Shown piece by piece: positions 22,327 through 33,779 of a stretch of 64,000 bases of DNA. The position numbers and the translations under genes were made by a program. Location: positions 1,166,730 through 1,230,729 of the forward strand of contig NC_079901.1 in the NCBI RefSeq assembly GCF_024868665.1. The letters are read 5' to 3'. Every line of letters starts with the position of its first letter. Position 1 is the first letter of the stretch. The stretch comes from Triplophysa rosa (taxonomy: Eukaryota; Chordata; Actinopteri; Cypriniformes; Nemacheilidae). The notes under the pieces were generated by a model. It had not been told where the DNA came from. It did not search any database and worked only from the letters and a program-made list of their open reading frames with translations.

Positions 22327-22649
22327 ATCAGGTTGGACTGCACCCTCATCATAGAGGCCCATCGAACCCTCATCACCCGAATTGTCTTGCTCAGACCTCC
22401 AACCTTATACTAGGCTTCTTCTCTTCATCAGCCAGTATCGCCACAGCAACCGCCACCGCCGGGGCCTGTGCCTCCATCTCGTGCTCTGCCACAGCAGACA
22501 CCACTCCTCGAGAAGCCAGCATCACCACAGTGACCACCCCCGCAAGGGCCCGTGCCGCCATCTCGTGCCCTGCCGCAACAGACACCACTCCTCGAGAAGC
22601 CAGTATTCGCCGCAGCGACCACCCTCGCAGGGACCTGTGCTTCCACCTC
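22327..22649 (+). repeat. Pro/Gln-rich tandem repeat after the recombinase
   Basis: About 84-bp units repeat here, each containing CAGACACCACTCCTCGAGAA and encoding ALPQQTPLLEKP-like text in one frame. The same kind of unit continues after the LTR-like insertion at 23360-24050. Stops interrupt every frame. It could be a degenerate C-terminal extension of the recombinase frame or a minisatellite in the 3' region. Confidence 0.55.
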
Positions 22650-23355
22650 GATCTTATTGTGCATAATTCTGATCATTTTGTGCATATATTGTACTTTTTG
22701 GCTCTGTTGTACACCCCACTTATAAGAAGTATTCATAGGAATGATAAGAAGTATTCATAGGAATGATATTACCATAGATGTGTTAATAATCAGACCAATG
22801 ATTGAGTGTTACAAGTGAATATATGAAGATGATTTGATGATTTAATGATATAATCAGCATACTTAAGCATTGATTGAGTGTTGTTTGAACTATAAGTATA
22901 TTTTTAATCATTTTAACCAAGTATAGACCAGATTTCAGCAATATAAAATTCAGTGCTGTCTTTGAGAACTGTTTAAGGCCTGACCTAGATATAGTTCAGA
23001 AGGTTGAACATGTTGTTCACTTTGTGGCCTGAAAACTGGTACCAACTGGAAAACTTATTTTTAAAAACCAAGTAAAGGTCGACATTCCACTATTAGATAC
23101 AAACCTTGTTGCCTAGAAAATAATAGTGGCAGACGAGAATGATTGGATAATAAAAAATAAAAGGTAAAGGGAATTTCCTGATTGGTTTAGGAAAGCACCT
23201 CCTTTCCTAAGTTTCACTATAACTACAGGCTGGAAAACACTTGGTTTTCAGATGACTGGGGACATCTCACTTTGTTTGGCCTGATCAAATAAAGTTAACT
23301 CCTTGACACCTGAACCTTCTTTGTCTGAGAGATTTTTTGAACTTCAAGATCGACT
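22650..23355 (+). mobile_element. Probable solo LTR of an endogenous retrovirus-like element
   Basis: The block interrupts the Pro/Gln-rich repeats and has retroviral LTR style: a long AT-rich U3, then CTTTCCTAAGTTTCACTATA and AATAAAGTTAACTCCTTGAC as a polyadenylation signal followed by a short U5. A 22-base tandem duplication (TAAGAAGTATTCATAGGAAT) lies near its left end at 22722-22767. Exact TG...CA ends and target duplication are not certain (GATC may flank both sides). No viral gene is present. Confidence 0.5.
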
Positions 23356-23359
23356 TTTA

Positions 23360-24050
23360 CCACATCAATCTCCGCCACAGCAAACATCACTCCTCCAAGA
23401 AGCCAGAATTGCCGCAGCAACCACCCTAGGCAGGGGCCCGCGCTTCCACCTCGTGCTCTGCCGTAACAGACACCTCTCCTCCAGAAGCCAATATCACTGC
23501 AGCGAAACCATCCACACCCACTCCGCTACACCAGCAGCTACCACTCCAGCAGGATCCCCGCATCCTTATTACCATAGCCTCAACAGCACCGCCCCAACAG
23601 GGGCCCGCTTTTCTATTACCGCAGTCCCAACATCTCTATTTCCATAACTTCAGTAAACACCGTTCAGCAGGAACCCGCATCTCTATTACTGCAGCCACAG
23701 CAAGCACCGCTCCAGCAGGAGCCCACACCTCTATTCACCACAGCCTCAGCAAACACCGCTTCAGCTGGAGCCCACATCTCTATTTACCATAGCATCAGCA
23801 AGCACCGCTCCAGCAGGAGCCCGCATCTCCTCTCCGCTGCCCCAGCAGCAACCGCTTCAGCAGGAGCCCCGATCTCTATTTACCACAGCCTCAGCAAGCA
23901 AATTTCTAGCAGGAACCCGCACCTCCTTTACTGCTGCCTATCCTTTTCCAGCAAGAGCCTGCAACTCTACTCTCCGCTGCCTCAGCAAGCACCGCCACAG
24001 CAAGAGCCTCCATCTTCTCCCCGCTACTGCGGCCTCACGTTGGGGGGTAT
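23360..24050 (+). repeat. Degenerate minisatellite in Ngaro 3' region
   Basis: Many copies of a unit of about 50-60 bases containing AGCACCGCTCCAGCAGGAGC, alternating with CATCTCTATTTACCA. It continues the Pro/Gln-rich repeat of 22327-22649. Confidence 0.65.
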
Positions 24051-24088
24051 GCGTCCCCCGGCTGCTGTCCTGCATAAATTCGCCTTTT

Positions 24089-24258
24089 GGGGTGCGCTCT
24101 GGGTTCGGGCCGGTTCCGAGCTCGGTGCACTCGCCCCGATCAGTGTTTGGGGTAGTGCTCCGGGCAAGCTCGGGGCCTGCTCCCCAGACAGCACGCCAAA
24201 TACGCGTACCTTTCTACCATCGCTCTAATGTTATTATCTGCATAGACAAACTCGTGAA
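24089..24258 (+). repeat. Ngaro split direct repeat B1
   Basis: Begins GGGGTGCGCTCTGGGTT and ends GACAAACTCGTGAA. It recurs at 24536-24679 with small deletions. Confidence 0.75.
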
Positions 24259-24263
24259 GTTAT

Positions 24264-24420
24264 GTTTAATTAACAAAGTTCGGGAGGAGCCGGAGCAGAT
24301 AATCAGCCCGGCTGATCCACAATCAGCAATCACTGCATCTATCCTATCAGATCAAGCAAGCGATAATCAGCCCGGCTGATCCACAATCAGCAATCACTGC
24401 ATCTGCCCTATCAGCTCAAG
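24264..24420 (+). repeat. Ngaro split direct repeat A2 with internal duplication
   Basis: 24264-24333 matches A1 at 10367. The segment AATCAGCCCGGCTGATCCAC is then repeated once more at about 24364-24383. Confidence 0.75.
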
Positions 24421-24535
24421 CAAGCTTTCCCATAAATAGACAAGCCGTCTTACCTGCTTTATCTCTACAAGTTTTTAACATCCCTCCACCACCCCGGCTC
24501 GTCTCCTCAAGCCCGCTTACTCCCGCAATACCCCG

Positions 24536-24679
24536 GGGGTGCGCTCTGGGTTTGGGCTGGTTGGTGCACATCCAGCCCTCGGTGCACTTACCCCGATCAG
24601 AGCTCGGGGCCCACTCCACGGACAGCATACCTTTCTACCATCGCTCTAATGTTATTATCTGTATAGACGAACTCGTGAA
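24536..24679 (+). repeat. Ngaro split direct repeat B2 (right end)
   Basis: Copy of B1 ending GACGAACTCGTGAA at 24679; the similarity stops there, so this is taken as the right end of the element. Confidence 0.7.
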
Positions 24680-26884
24680 ACACTTGTGTCGTTTTCATCA
24701 TGCTGTCTGCTGTAACCCACATCCATCCACCATCAATAAGAACTTACGTAATGACTTTCATATTCAGAATGAGAGAAAAGAACCAGAGAGAAAAATGGAG
24801 GAGATGATACTAGTTGTGAAAGTGAAGAATTTAGAGATTGTGCATGTGCACAGACACACACATGCAGAGTGAACATTAAAATAGAAATTATACCTTACTG
24901 TAATTGATATGGGCACACTTCCAAATGTATTAATGTCATTATAAATAAATGACACCAGGGTTCATTTCATTTCATTTTTTAATTTAAATTAATTGGAATA
25001 AATTGTCACCTTTTTTTATTATCTGGAGTCAAGTGTCTACATTTGCTCAACATGCCCTATATAGTGGATTTTAGTTCATAGTTCACAGAGTGAGCAAAAG
25101 CAAAAAAGATTATTATTTATTAGATTACTATTATTATTATGTCTCTTTTTTGACATCTATACATCTGCCTATCCTATAATTCTGAATTGACAATGTAGTT
25201 TGCCAAACAACGTAATCGATATTGTCTGTTTCAATGGTGCATATGTGATTAAATACTGCTGCTGACGCCTGTCATGATCAAATATGAAATTATACTGTCA
25301 ACCAGAATCATCAACAAAAATCATTGAACGTCTTTCTTTCCCTTTAAAGTGCTTATCTGAAATTAGTTCTTTGATTTGTATTAGTTTGGGTTCATCAACT
25401 ATTTCTATTGATAGTGTGACAGTTTATTATATATATGATTATGTGTGAAAGCTTAGATTTATTCTTCTCCAGAGACTGTTCAATTAAAGTCTGTTTCTAT
25501 TACGGCAATATATTACACTGACCTTTTCCATAACACAACGTTCACCATTACCTCAGAAGATATTTCACAGAGGTCAGAATGAAACCGTTTTTTAAAAGTC
25601 ATCTAAATTTCTCAAAGCTGACCTGATATTTATGAATCATGTCTTGACAAGCGCACACACAACTGATTCCAATGTTTTTTTTTAAACGAGGCGCAAAACA
25701 GAGAATGGCAAACCTCCGAAGGGACACTTACACACATAAACAAAACAATTCCACATATTCAGGAACACTCACGAGACATCAATCTCAGCCTGTCATCAAA
25801 CACAATTACAAAATGACATTAGCAGCTCTCCAGATCAAATCAAGTGCGCTCAGAGACAGGGAAAAACAAACAAACACACACGCACGCACGCACGCAACTC
25901 CCACTTATACATACATAATCACCAGACTAAATTACAGTTTATGGATTTGTGATTTCTAAAAACCTCTGCAGAAAGCGAACATCAGCTGAGCTATATCACC
26001 CATCGATCACATTTGACCCTGTCTAAGTCAATCTCACAACTTCAGCTCAATCCTTAAGTCATTGTTGCCCCCTTGGACAATGATCGACACACGATGTAAG
26101 ATTTCTGTAGCTTTTATTTTCCCCGTGCTTATTTTGTTATTTTTTTCTGCAACAGATTCGGAACGCCGAACTTCACAAAGCATAATCAAACACAACAACC
26201 AGCTTCTTCTTTTTCTTCTCCTCCCCTTCCGCTCTCTCCTGTCTCACACTCCACAGCGCCACCTACAGCACACATGGTTGTCTATATGCTATTTCCTTAG
26301 TATTCAATACAATTATTTACAATCACGTGAACACAGAAATAAAATCAAATTGTTATTGTTGAGGTCTCTACATCATTTCACATGTTCGCAGTATGAGCGA
26401 TCATGATGATATTCTCACTTTCTGCAGAAAATGTGAGTGCTGCTTGCTCGTGCAAAACTCACAGCCATGATGCTATAGAAGAGTTTGATGGATGGTTGCC
26501 AGGGCAGGAGTGATTTGTGTCATGCGGTTGATACTGTAGTGAACACAGCTCACTGTGGTGTCATTGCTCTGTTGCATTGCTTTTCAAAGACAAAATTCAG
26601 AAAGGCAGAAAGGAGTTTTAATTTCAAAGCTTTTGAACTTACGTGAAGGTTTCTGCATGGGTTTGTTCACACAGACCGACACCACCAGCTCTCCGTGATA
26701 GTCCCATCCCTCCATTTGGCTTGAATGTTTTTCAGTGCAAGCGTGTGGGGTTTCCTGCAGGTCTTTTTCTTGCAGATTTAACCACCAACTGTCAACTTTT
26801 CACTGAGCGTGTTGCAATGCATTCTGCTTCTGATGCTGCGCTAGAATTCATAGACGTTGTGGCAGAATTTGAGATCAAAGTGAT
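24680..26884. other. Non-coding, nothing recognised
   Basis: AT-rich DNA with short simple repeats (for example CACGCACGCACG near 25878). Open frames here (for example 95 residues at 25672 and 114 residues at 26062) have low-complexity composition and no domain. Confidence 0.4.
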
Positions 26885-27030
26885 GCCACAGAAGAACCAT
26901 TTTGGTTCCCCAAAGAACAGTTCAGTCAAAGGTTTTTACGTAAAACAAGCAGTTCTTTCTGTCATGTTTGTAGTCTTGTGTGCAATACGAAGGTTCTTCG
27001 GACGCTAAAGGTTCTTTACAACATTGTGTA
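26885..27030. mobile_element. Remnant of the AAGAACC-type MITE
   Basis: AAGAACCATTTTGGTTCC, CAGTCAAAGGTTTTT and AAGGTTCTT words match, in opposite orientation, the MITE at 59112-60461. Ends are not preserved. Confidence 0.55.
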
Positions 27031-28957
27031 TCACTTTTTTTAAGAGTTTACCCAACAGCCTTAATCTTTCCCATGATGCCTATAAATGTCTCACTTGGGT
27101 TCAGAAGAGAGAGAAGGTGTGCGAGGCTGGAAATGCCAAGCCCCAGTGAGTCACAGAGCGATGGGGAAAGACGGATAATGTGAAGAGGGAAAAAGAGAAA
27201 AACAACGAGGTAATGAGTGTGTCAGAGAAGAGGTTGAGCTGGAATCTATACACAAGATTTCAGAATCTTCAATGTTTGGAGTGTGCAGCTTGTGCAGGTG
27301 GATGTGCCCTCTTGGCCTTAAAGTAATGCTATTCCATCCCACTAAATGTCAGCTTTCTGATGGAGGTCAGCCGGGCATTATGAGCAAAGGACAGTGTGTG
27401 TGTGTTTGATGTCAAGAAAGGGAGTCTGACATCTAATTAATGGACATTTCATTGAGTGCGGCAGATTTTGAGGAATGAAAGCAAACATGTGCCTTCATTG
27501 GATCACTATTACATTCATTAGATAGATTGAGTCTGAAATCAGAAATAACACGAAATAAATAGAAGGCCAATTATTGGAAATCAATATGTTCACTCTGTCT
27601 GGACACACGCGTGATGGCTGATGTCTTAATGGATTATGACTGTCGGACGCTTGTGGTGGACTAATGGGGTAGACTGAAATGACTCATATCAGAGCTGCAG
27701 TCGTGTTATAAACATATTTCCAGTAATTAAATGATGTGTCCTGTTATAGATCTCAGTAAATGTATTTCCTAAAACTGGTTTAATGATTTATTACAAGTTA
27801 AAATTTATAGAACAACCAAATGAATGATTGCCTACAATAATCACTTCTGTTATGTACTAATGAAGTACAAGCTGTACAGGAACAAGTAATAGCAAGCGGA
27901 TCGCTCACAGTGAAAGAGAGAATTTAAGTTTGTGTTTATGACCAGTAAGGATTTGTATGGTTAGCAGTAAATATAAGTATGTGTTTAGTCTGGAGTAAAC
28001 TACATGTGTAACCCATGCAAAATTGAAAGACACGCGCATTTTTTTATATTATTTTTCAATTCTTGATATGAACAGTGAACACTTTTCAAGAACATCATCT
28101 GTGTGTTTCATATGGTCTGTCATGTTATGGCTGCTCTCAGGAAAACCTTCATGTGAAACCCATAATTCTGCGTATTTCTTTCCAAATGTTTGAGCAGGTA
28201 GTTTCCGTTGTAAGCCCCATGTGAGCAGGAATGAATGTAATCCTAGTTGTAGTTGATAGACAGTTGAGTTGACGTGGTCCTGAATCAGTTCTGAATTTAA
28301 TTAAAAAATGTTTAAGAAAGTTGTATTTACAAGAAACTAGTTTGTATTTAGCACCAAATACACTTGTCATCGTTCTTTCATCATGAGTCTGATCATACAG
28401 TCCTGTCAATCATTCTCCAAGTGTATGTATTCTCTTACGACAATTCTTCAGGTAATTCTTCTGATGTGTGTTATTCTCAGAGCCATTGTGTCGACATATG
28501 CATACATGCAGAAGAGGTTGTTGAATCAAACACATCCAGATAGTTCGAAATAAGACAGAGACAAATGAGCTCGCACACTGTGCAAAAACCACTGATCAGA
28601 GATCAGTCCAACTACATGCAGTATCTGCTGTCGCTCAAAGACAAGAATTCAGAGCTCATAAACTGCTCTTATCATTCAGCCTGTTGAAAATTCACAGCTT
28701 CAGAAAATCTCTCAGGAGATCGTAAGCACATTGTACTGATTTCTGCTTTGATTTTCTTTCAGCCCATGGTGGGTTTCTTGTTTTGCCTTGTGTTGTTTGG
28801 TGCTTGAATATCTTTCATTTATTCACAGACTACAGCTTCATTTCCCATGAACATCGATTTCAAACCTTGCAATGGAAAGACCTATCGATTCACTGTTGCT
28901 CCATGACTTTACCACTCTTCCCTGAGCCAACCCCTCAACCTCTCAGTGTGTGCACGC

Positions 28958-28989
<32 letters not shown>

Positions 28990-29764
28990 GGGAACAAAAT
29001 GCTAATTTCTCCTTCTGTAGAGTGAGAACAATGCTAATGGATGCAAATTAATTTCATGTTATTCAGGAGAGAGCACATGATCAGGGCAACTGTACACCGA
29101 CCCTACTGCAAGCTACACTCGGTCAATGTTCAACGCTTTTCATTTGATTCTAGAAAACATTTGGAGTTGAGCTTTTAAGATAGCTTTCTATATCTCAGCT
29201 GGTTTGATTTCCACCATGAGATGAGGACACACATATACTCTGCACTGTACTGCAAGTTGCTTTAGGTTTTAACAAAAAGAATGAATCCAAATGATTGGTC
29301 TAATGCTGGGAGAGATGTGGACAACATGCAGCACAACGACCTGCCAATCCTGAAGACCCACATCCAAAACACAACATCTGAGCAGTGATAAGTGCTTGAT
29401 GTCTTTTGTTCCTGACTTCGTTCATTTTCAGATGTTTAGCACCGTGGAGACATTTTCATTGACTACAGGGGCTTCTGCTTTCTGTATGTATCGAAGATGA
29501 CATCTGCCTCTCTTTCTCATCCTTTGTTTCATTTGGTCTTGTTGGAGACAGATTTCATGGGTTACTGGATACACTAGTGTTCTGGCATATTGTTCTGGTA
29601 ACCCTGGGCGACTGCCACCAAGAGAAGCATCACCGTACTGTTCAACACCACACTGTTAATCTACATTAATACATGACATCAATGTCAAACTGAAAAAAAT
29701 GAGGAATTGAGTTCAGACCATTTTAAAAATGAATACTGATTTGTAGTTTGATATTGTCTATTGC
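27031..29764. other. Non-coding with (GT)n at about 28953-28984
   Basis: A GT microsatellite is the only distinct feature. No transposon ends or plausible exons were recognised; frames of 60-90 residues are without domains. Confidence 0.4.
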
Positions 29765-30285
29765 AGTGGTTCCCAAACTTTTTACAATGGCGTACCCCCC
29801 CAGGGACTTAACATCATTCTGCGTACCCCCTTTCTTATAGTCACAATTGTGGTCTCAAACATTTTTTTATTTGCATTTTAAATACATGTAATTTTCTTTT
29901 ATCAAACAATAAATGATATATGACTCATATATAAATAAATGACTCACTGTTTAATGAGATGAATGAACTTGAAATGACATGCATAACTCTGTGATGTTTG
30001 GTTGTATCGGAGAAAGTCTGAGTCTCAAATCATTCTCTATGCAGAGTCTGTGTCGATATTTGTTCTTTATGTGGGCAAGTGCTGAAAACCCACTCTCGCA
30101 AAGATACGTTGTGGAGAAGGGCAGTAATGTTTTCAAAGCGCGATCGGCTAAGGCAGGATACTCTGCATGCAAAGCTATCCAGAAGTCTGTCAGTCATTTT
30201 TGTGCGAAGTCACATGCGGTACGTAAAGACGTGCGCTTACGCATGAGTGGACGCATATTTTTTGATTGGATGTCATGAATTTGAC
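29765..30285 (-). mobile_element. hAT (Charlie/ZBED-like) 3' remnant
   Basis: The left end CAGTGGTTCCCAAACTTTTT followed by GCGTACCCCC is the terminus of a common vertebrate hAT family. The transposase C-terminal coding part follows on the minus strand. No matching right end is found, so only the 3' end of the element survives. Confidence 0.7.
29951..30195 (-). pseudogene. hAT transposase C-terminal dimerisation domain
   Basis: The frame reads FWIALHAEYPALADRALKTL, LPFSTTYLCESGFSALAHIK and NKYRHRLCIENDLRLRL, the hATC dimerisation domain typical of Charlie-type transposases and the derived ZBED5-like proteins. It is open to its stop at 29951, but the rest of the protein, including the BED finger and the catalytic core, is absent. 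Confidence 0.75.
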
Positions 30286-30506
30286 CTTTTATGGCACTAC
30301 GTGACTACTTTTATTATTTTAAATAACAAAGAGAACCTCAAACATTTAAATACAAATACTGTAAATATAATTAAAACAACACACAGTAATGATGTATAAA
30401 GTGAGTTTGTTCAAACAGAATAAAGTGCAAACTGCAAAAGAACAACTTTTGTTAACTGCTTTTAAATATACTTATGTCTGTACAATGCCAGTACTACAAT
30501 TCATAT
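30286..30506. other. Non-coding gap
   Basis: AT-rich, no feature recognised apart from the target duplication ATTCATAT at 30499-30506 of the next element. Confidence 0.4.
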
Positions 30507-31457
30507 TAGGGCTGCAGCTATCGATTCTTTTACTAATCGAGTGTTCTACTGAGTTTTCCATCGATTGATCGGGTATTCGGATAATAAGTACTTTTTCTTT
30601 ATTAAAAAGCAATACTAAATACACATGAAAAAATAAGACAGGTCTCTTAAAATGAGTAAACAACTAATTTGTTTCCTTTTTAGAACAATTAAAGTTTTCA
30701 TTGCTGAAATTGCATACATTAATATCTGTGAAAACATTCCATTGCCATATTAAATTCAAAATGCAATATAATACAACTATATAAATAAGAAACATGAATA
30801 AAAATAGAAAGAATAATTTCAAAGGTAAACAACTAACTTCAGCTTATGCATGATGCATTTAGTTTATCTAAATTAGTTTTAGTTTATTTTTTACTATTAA
30901 ATAGTAATGTATAGCCTATGACTTTTATTTTGGCAGGTTGTCGGAAGACGCTTATTTTTTTAGTATGTCTGTTTTTTCACTCAAACAATAACGTTTGTGA
31001 AATAAACTCTCAAGAGCAACTCTGGAGATGAAGTTCATGTCCTCATTCAGCGCAGACGCAAACAAATTCATGAGCATGGCATGTGTAAATAACATGATTC
31101 GACGTCCACTAGTCCGCATCTAGTTTGATGGACTCAATGCAGCCGGAAAACAAGTTTCACTCGCAAAACAGACAAAAACTAAGTGAAATAGCAGTTCACC
31201 ATTTCAATAAGCTATCAGTTATTTATCAGCATGAGAAACACTTGTGAGCGTGTGAACAGTCTCACGGTGAATGCGTGAGACTTGAGAGCCCTGTAACATG
31301 AACAGAGTTTATCGGGCTGTGCGTCAGTAATAACGCTCCGTGGGGAAACGCAGTGCTCCGTGTGTACTGTAGTTAAATGGATAAAAGCTTCGAGGCAACA
31401 AAATTTGCCTCAATGATTTTTTGTATTCGAATTACTCGAGGAATCGTTTCATCCCTA
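30507..31457. mobile_element. Non-autonomous hAT, 8-bp TSD ATTCATAT
   Basis: The 951-bp element starts TAGGGCTGCAGCTATCGATT and ends CGTTTCATCCCTA. The termini are inverted repeats of the TAGGG type, with ATCGA/CTCGA words in both subterminal regions. ATTCATAT flanks it at 30499-30506 and 31458-31465. There is no coding capacity. Confidence 0.85.
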
Positions 31458-31465
31458 ATTCATAT

Positions 31466-32049
31466 TATTATTATTATTGTTTGAATAACAGGCCAAGCCA
31501 GTTTGTTAACTATTACAGCAAGCTAAACATTTATAAACAGCAAATTCACTCGCACTTTGTGACAGTGTATGACTTTATTGCGTTCCATCAACGTATAATT
31601 AAAATAATTATTCTGCCACACTGTCAAATTTAATTACTCTGCTTACTTTTAACCCAAAATATTTCCAAACCTCAGACTTCACCCTTTTAGAAGGGGGATA
31701 AATCGTCGGCCATGCTTCGTCTCCGTGTGGTACTGTTTACATCAGAGTGCGCACGCGTCTTTTGCTCAGCAGCGCACACACACACACGCGTAGGCATCTC
31801 CACATGGGGAATGGGATTGTTTAGATCAGAGTGCGCATTCCTATGCAGCATACACGCAGTGTACTTTTATCCGGTTGCTGAAAAATAAACAAATACGCGT
31901 TCTAAAAATCAAAATGCTGATCTATACTTTTTCGCAGTATTTGAAAGTGCCAGCTATAACAACATTGACACATATCTATTCTCAAACATGCTCAATTCAT
32001 GGCTCTTACTAAATCCTTGGCGTTTCGAGTCTGACGTCATCACGCAGAC
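31466..32049. other. Non-coding between hAT and DIRS A
   Basis: AT-rich, nothing recognised. The DIRS homology begins abruptly near 32050. Confidence 0.4.
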
Positions 32050-32054
32050 AAGGT

Positions 32055-32400
32055 GGTCTGGTGATGTCCACACTTGTGGTCCAGGAGAGACACCTCTGGC
32101 TGAACCTTGCACAGGTGAGTAACTCTGAGAAAGTCCGCTTTCTCAATGCACCCATCTCGCAAGGGGGGGCTGTTTGGTGATACTGTCGAGTTCGACAGTT
32201 AGGGAGCAGACAGAGGATATCACGTATGTCCTCCCGTACCGCCTTCTGGCCGCCGAGATCCCGTGCACCGTCTGCTTCCCAGCAGCCCTGGTCCTCTTCG
32301 AGACATCGAAGAGGAGACCACCACCCCCATCAGCAGCCGCTGCGAAAGCCATGCGGCCCCTCATGGGAAAACCCCAGGGAGTTCGAGAATACCTTTCTAA
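32055..32400 (+). pseudogene. DIRS A gag-like ORF1, C-terminal piece
   Basis: In broken frames this matches the VQERHLWLNFAQM...GGLFGDTVE region of element C and the RHLWLTLADL...GLFGDVVE region of element B, the conserved core of DIRS ORF1. Insertions and deletions of one base near 32165 and 32195 destroy the frame. Confidence 0.6.
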
Positions 32401-32432
32401 AAGTTTTCTCTCTCTCTGGGTGTTTATCACAA

Positions 32433-32700
32433 CCGCTCTCACCCTCTACACGACGGTGTTCGGCAACTCGACGTTGCGTCACGGCGAGACCCAATGTCGA
32501 GGATAATCAGCAGCCTAAGCACTCTCAATCGACGGTGCTTTGTGCCACATCATCGTCAGGGTATTATCCAAGCCGCTCTCACCCTCTACACGGCGGTGTT
32601 CGGCAACTTGACGTTGCGGCAAGACCCAATGTCAAGGATAATCATCAGCCTAAGCACTCTCATTCGATGGTGCGTTGTGCTACATCTTCGCCAGACAGGT
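32433..32700 (+). repeat. Two 140-bp tandem units inside DIRS A
   Basis: CCGCTCTCACCCTCTACACG at 32433 recurs at 32573, and the following 120 bases repeat with few changes. The same two-unit array is present in element C at 53399 and 53539. Confidence 0.8.
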
Positions 32701-32999
32701 AAAACTGCAGAGCCGATCTCCTCCCCGGGGGTCCCCCCCACGGCGAGGGATCCGTACTGCCAGCCATCAAACCACCCCCGGGAGGTCGATGAAGCATAAC
32801 GTACCCCTAGCCTCCCTGTCGGTCCCTGGGAGCCTGACAAGAGCTTCCCAAACCGTCACGGTGACTACGGGATACGGTCCGTCTCGGTTACGCGATCCAA
32901 CTCCCCGGACGCCCGCCCAAATTTCGGGGCATCCTCTTAACCTCAGCAGAGGCAGGGATGCCCCGTGCTTCGGGCCGAGGTCGCCACCCCTCTGGTGAG

Positions 33000-33403
33000 G
33001 AAGCGATCGTGCTCGTCCCTCTAGCCGAGATGTTCAGCGGGTTTTACAGCCCGTACTTCATCGTCCCCAAAAGAGCGGGGGTCGCTAGATCTGCGTACCC
33101 TGAACAGGCACCTACTCAAGCTGCCGTTCAGGATGCTCACGCAGAAGCGCATCCTGGCATCTGTCAGATGTCAAGATGGATTCATGGCAATCGACCTGAA
33201 GGACGCTTACTCTCATGTCTCTTCTCCCTCGTCATCGCCCGTTCCTACGGTTCACTTTCGAGGGTCAGGCATATTAGTACAGAGTCCTCCCCTTCGGTCT
33301 GTCCCTGACCCCACGAGTCTTCACGAAGATCGTGGAAGCCGCCCTCACTCCCCTCAGGGAGAGAGGTGTGCGGGTACTAAACTATCTCGACGACTGGCTC
33401 ATT
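33000..33403 (+). pseudogene. DIRS A reverse transcriptase fragment
   Basis: In shifting frames: AIDLKDAYSHVS (first catalytic Asp block) near 33190 and TKIVEAALTPLRERG, then NYLDDWLI with the YLDD box at 33383-33394, immediately followed by a TGA. The RNase H that normally follows is deleted. Confidence 0.7.
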
Positions 33404-33779
33404 TGACAAACTCGTGAGATCTGTTATGTACACACAGGGACCTAGTGCTTCGGCACCTAGATCGATTGGGACCACGTGGGACAAGCTGAAGTACGTCTTC
33501 CCCCAGTGAGCCTCATTGCACAGACCCTGTGCAAGGTCAGGGAGAGGAGCATCAAGTGTACTAGTTGCGCTATACTGGCCCAACCGGACTTGGTTCTCGG
33601 AGCTAATGCTCTTGACGACAGCTCCCCCCTGGCCGATTCCCCTGAAGAAGGACCTGCTTTCCCAGGGGAAGGGCACGTTATGGCATCATGGGCTAGACCT
33701 CTGGAACCTCCATGTCTGGCCCCTGGACAGAACGAGGAGATCCTGAGTGGCCTAACCCCTGCGGCGGTTAAGACCACTA

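Larger units (their letters stand above)
10367..24679 (+). mobile_element. Ngaro-like tyrosine-recombinase retrotransposon, heavily nested
   Basis: Gene order is gag-like, RT, RNase H, then tyrosine recombinase. The ends carry split direct repeats: A1 at 10367-10436 recurs as A2 at 24264-24333, and B1 at 24089-24258 recurs as B2 at 24536-24679, giving A1...B1A2B2. That arrangement is diagnostic of Ngaro elements, as opposed to the inverted ends of DIRS1. Internal insertions are a hAT (12799-12991), a SINE/LINE tail (about 13650-13862), a Harbinger transposon (14054-22005, itself carrying an L2 and a hAT) and an LTR-like block (about 22650-23355). Removing these leaves roughly 5 kb, a normal size. 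The genes are broken at several points. Confidence 0.75.

Noticed and set aside
26643..27008. 121-residue open frame
   Set aside because: Its second half lies in the AAGAACC-type MITE remnant and the first half has no domain; taken as chance.
32433..32700. CRISPR-like array
   Set aside because: Two 140-bp units are direct tandem copies without spacers and lie in a eukaryotic retrotransposon.
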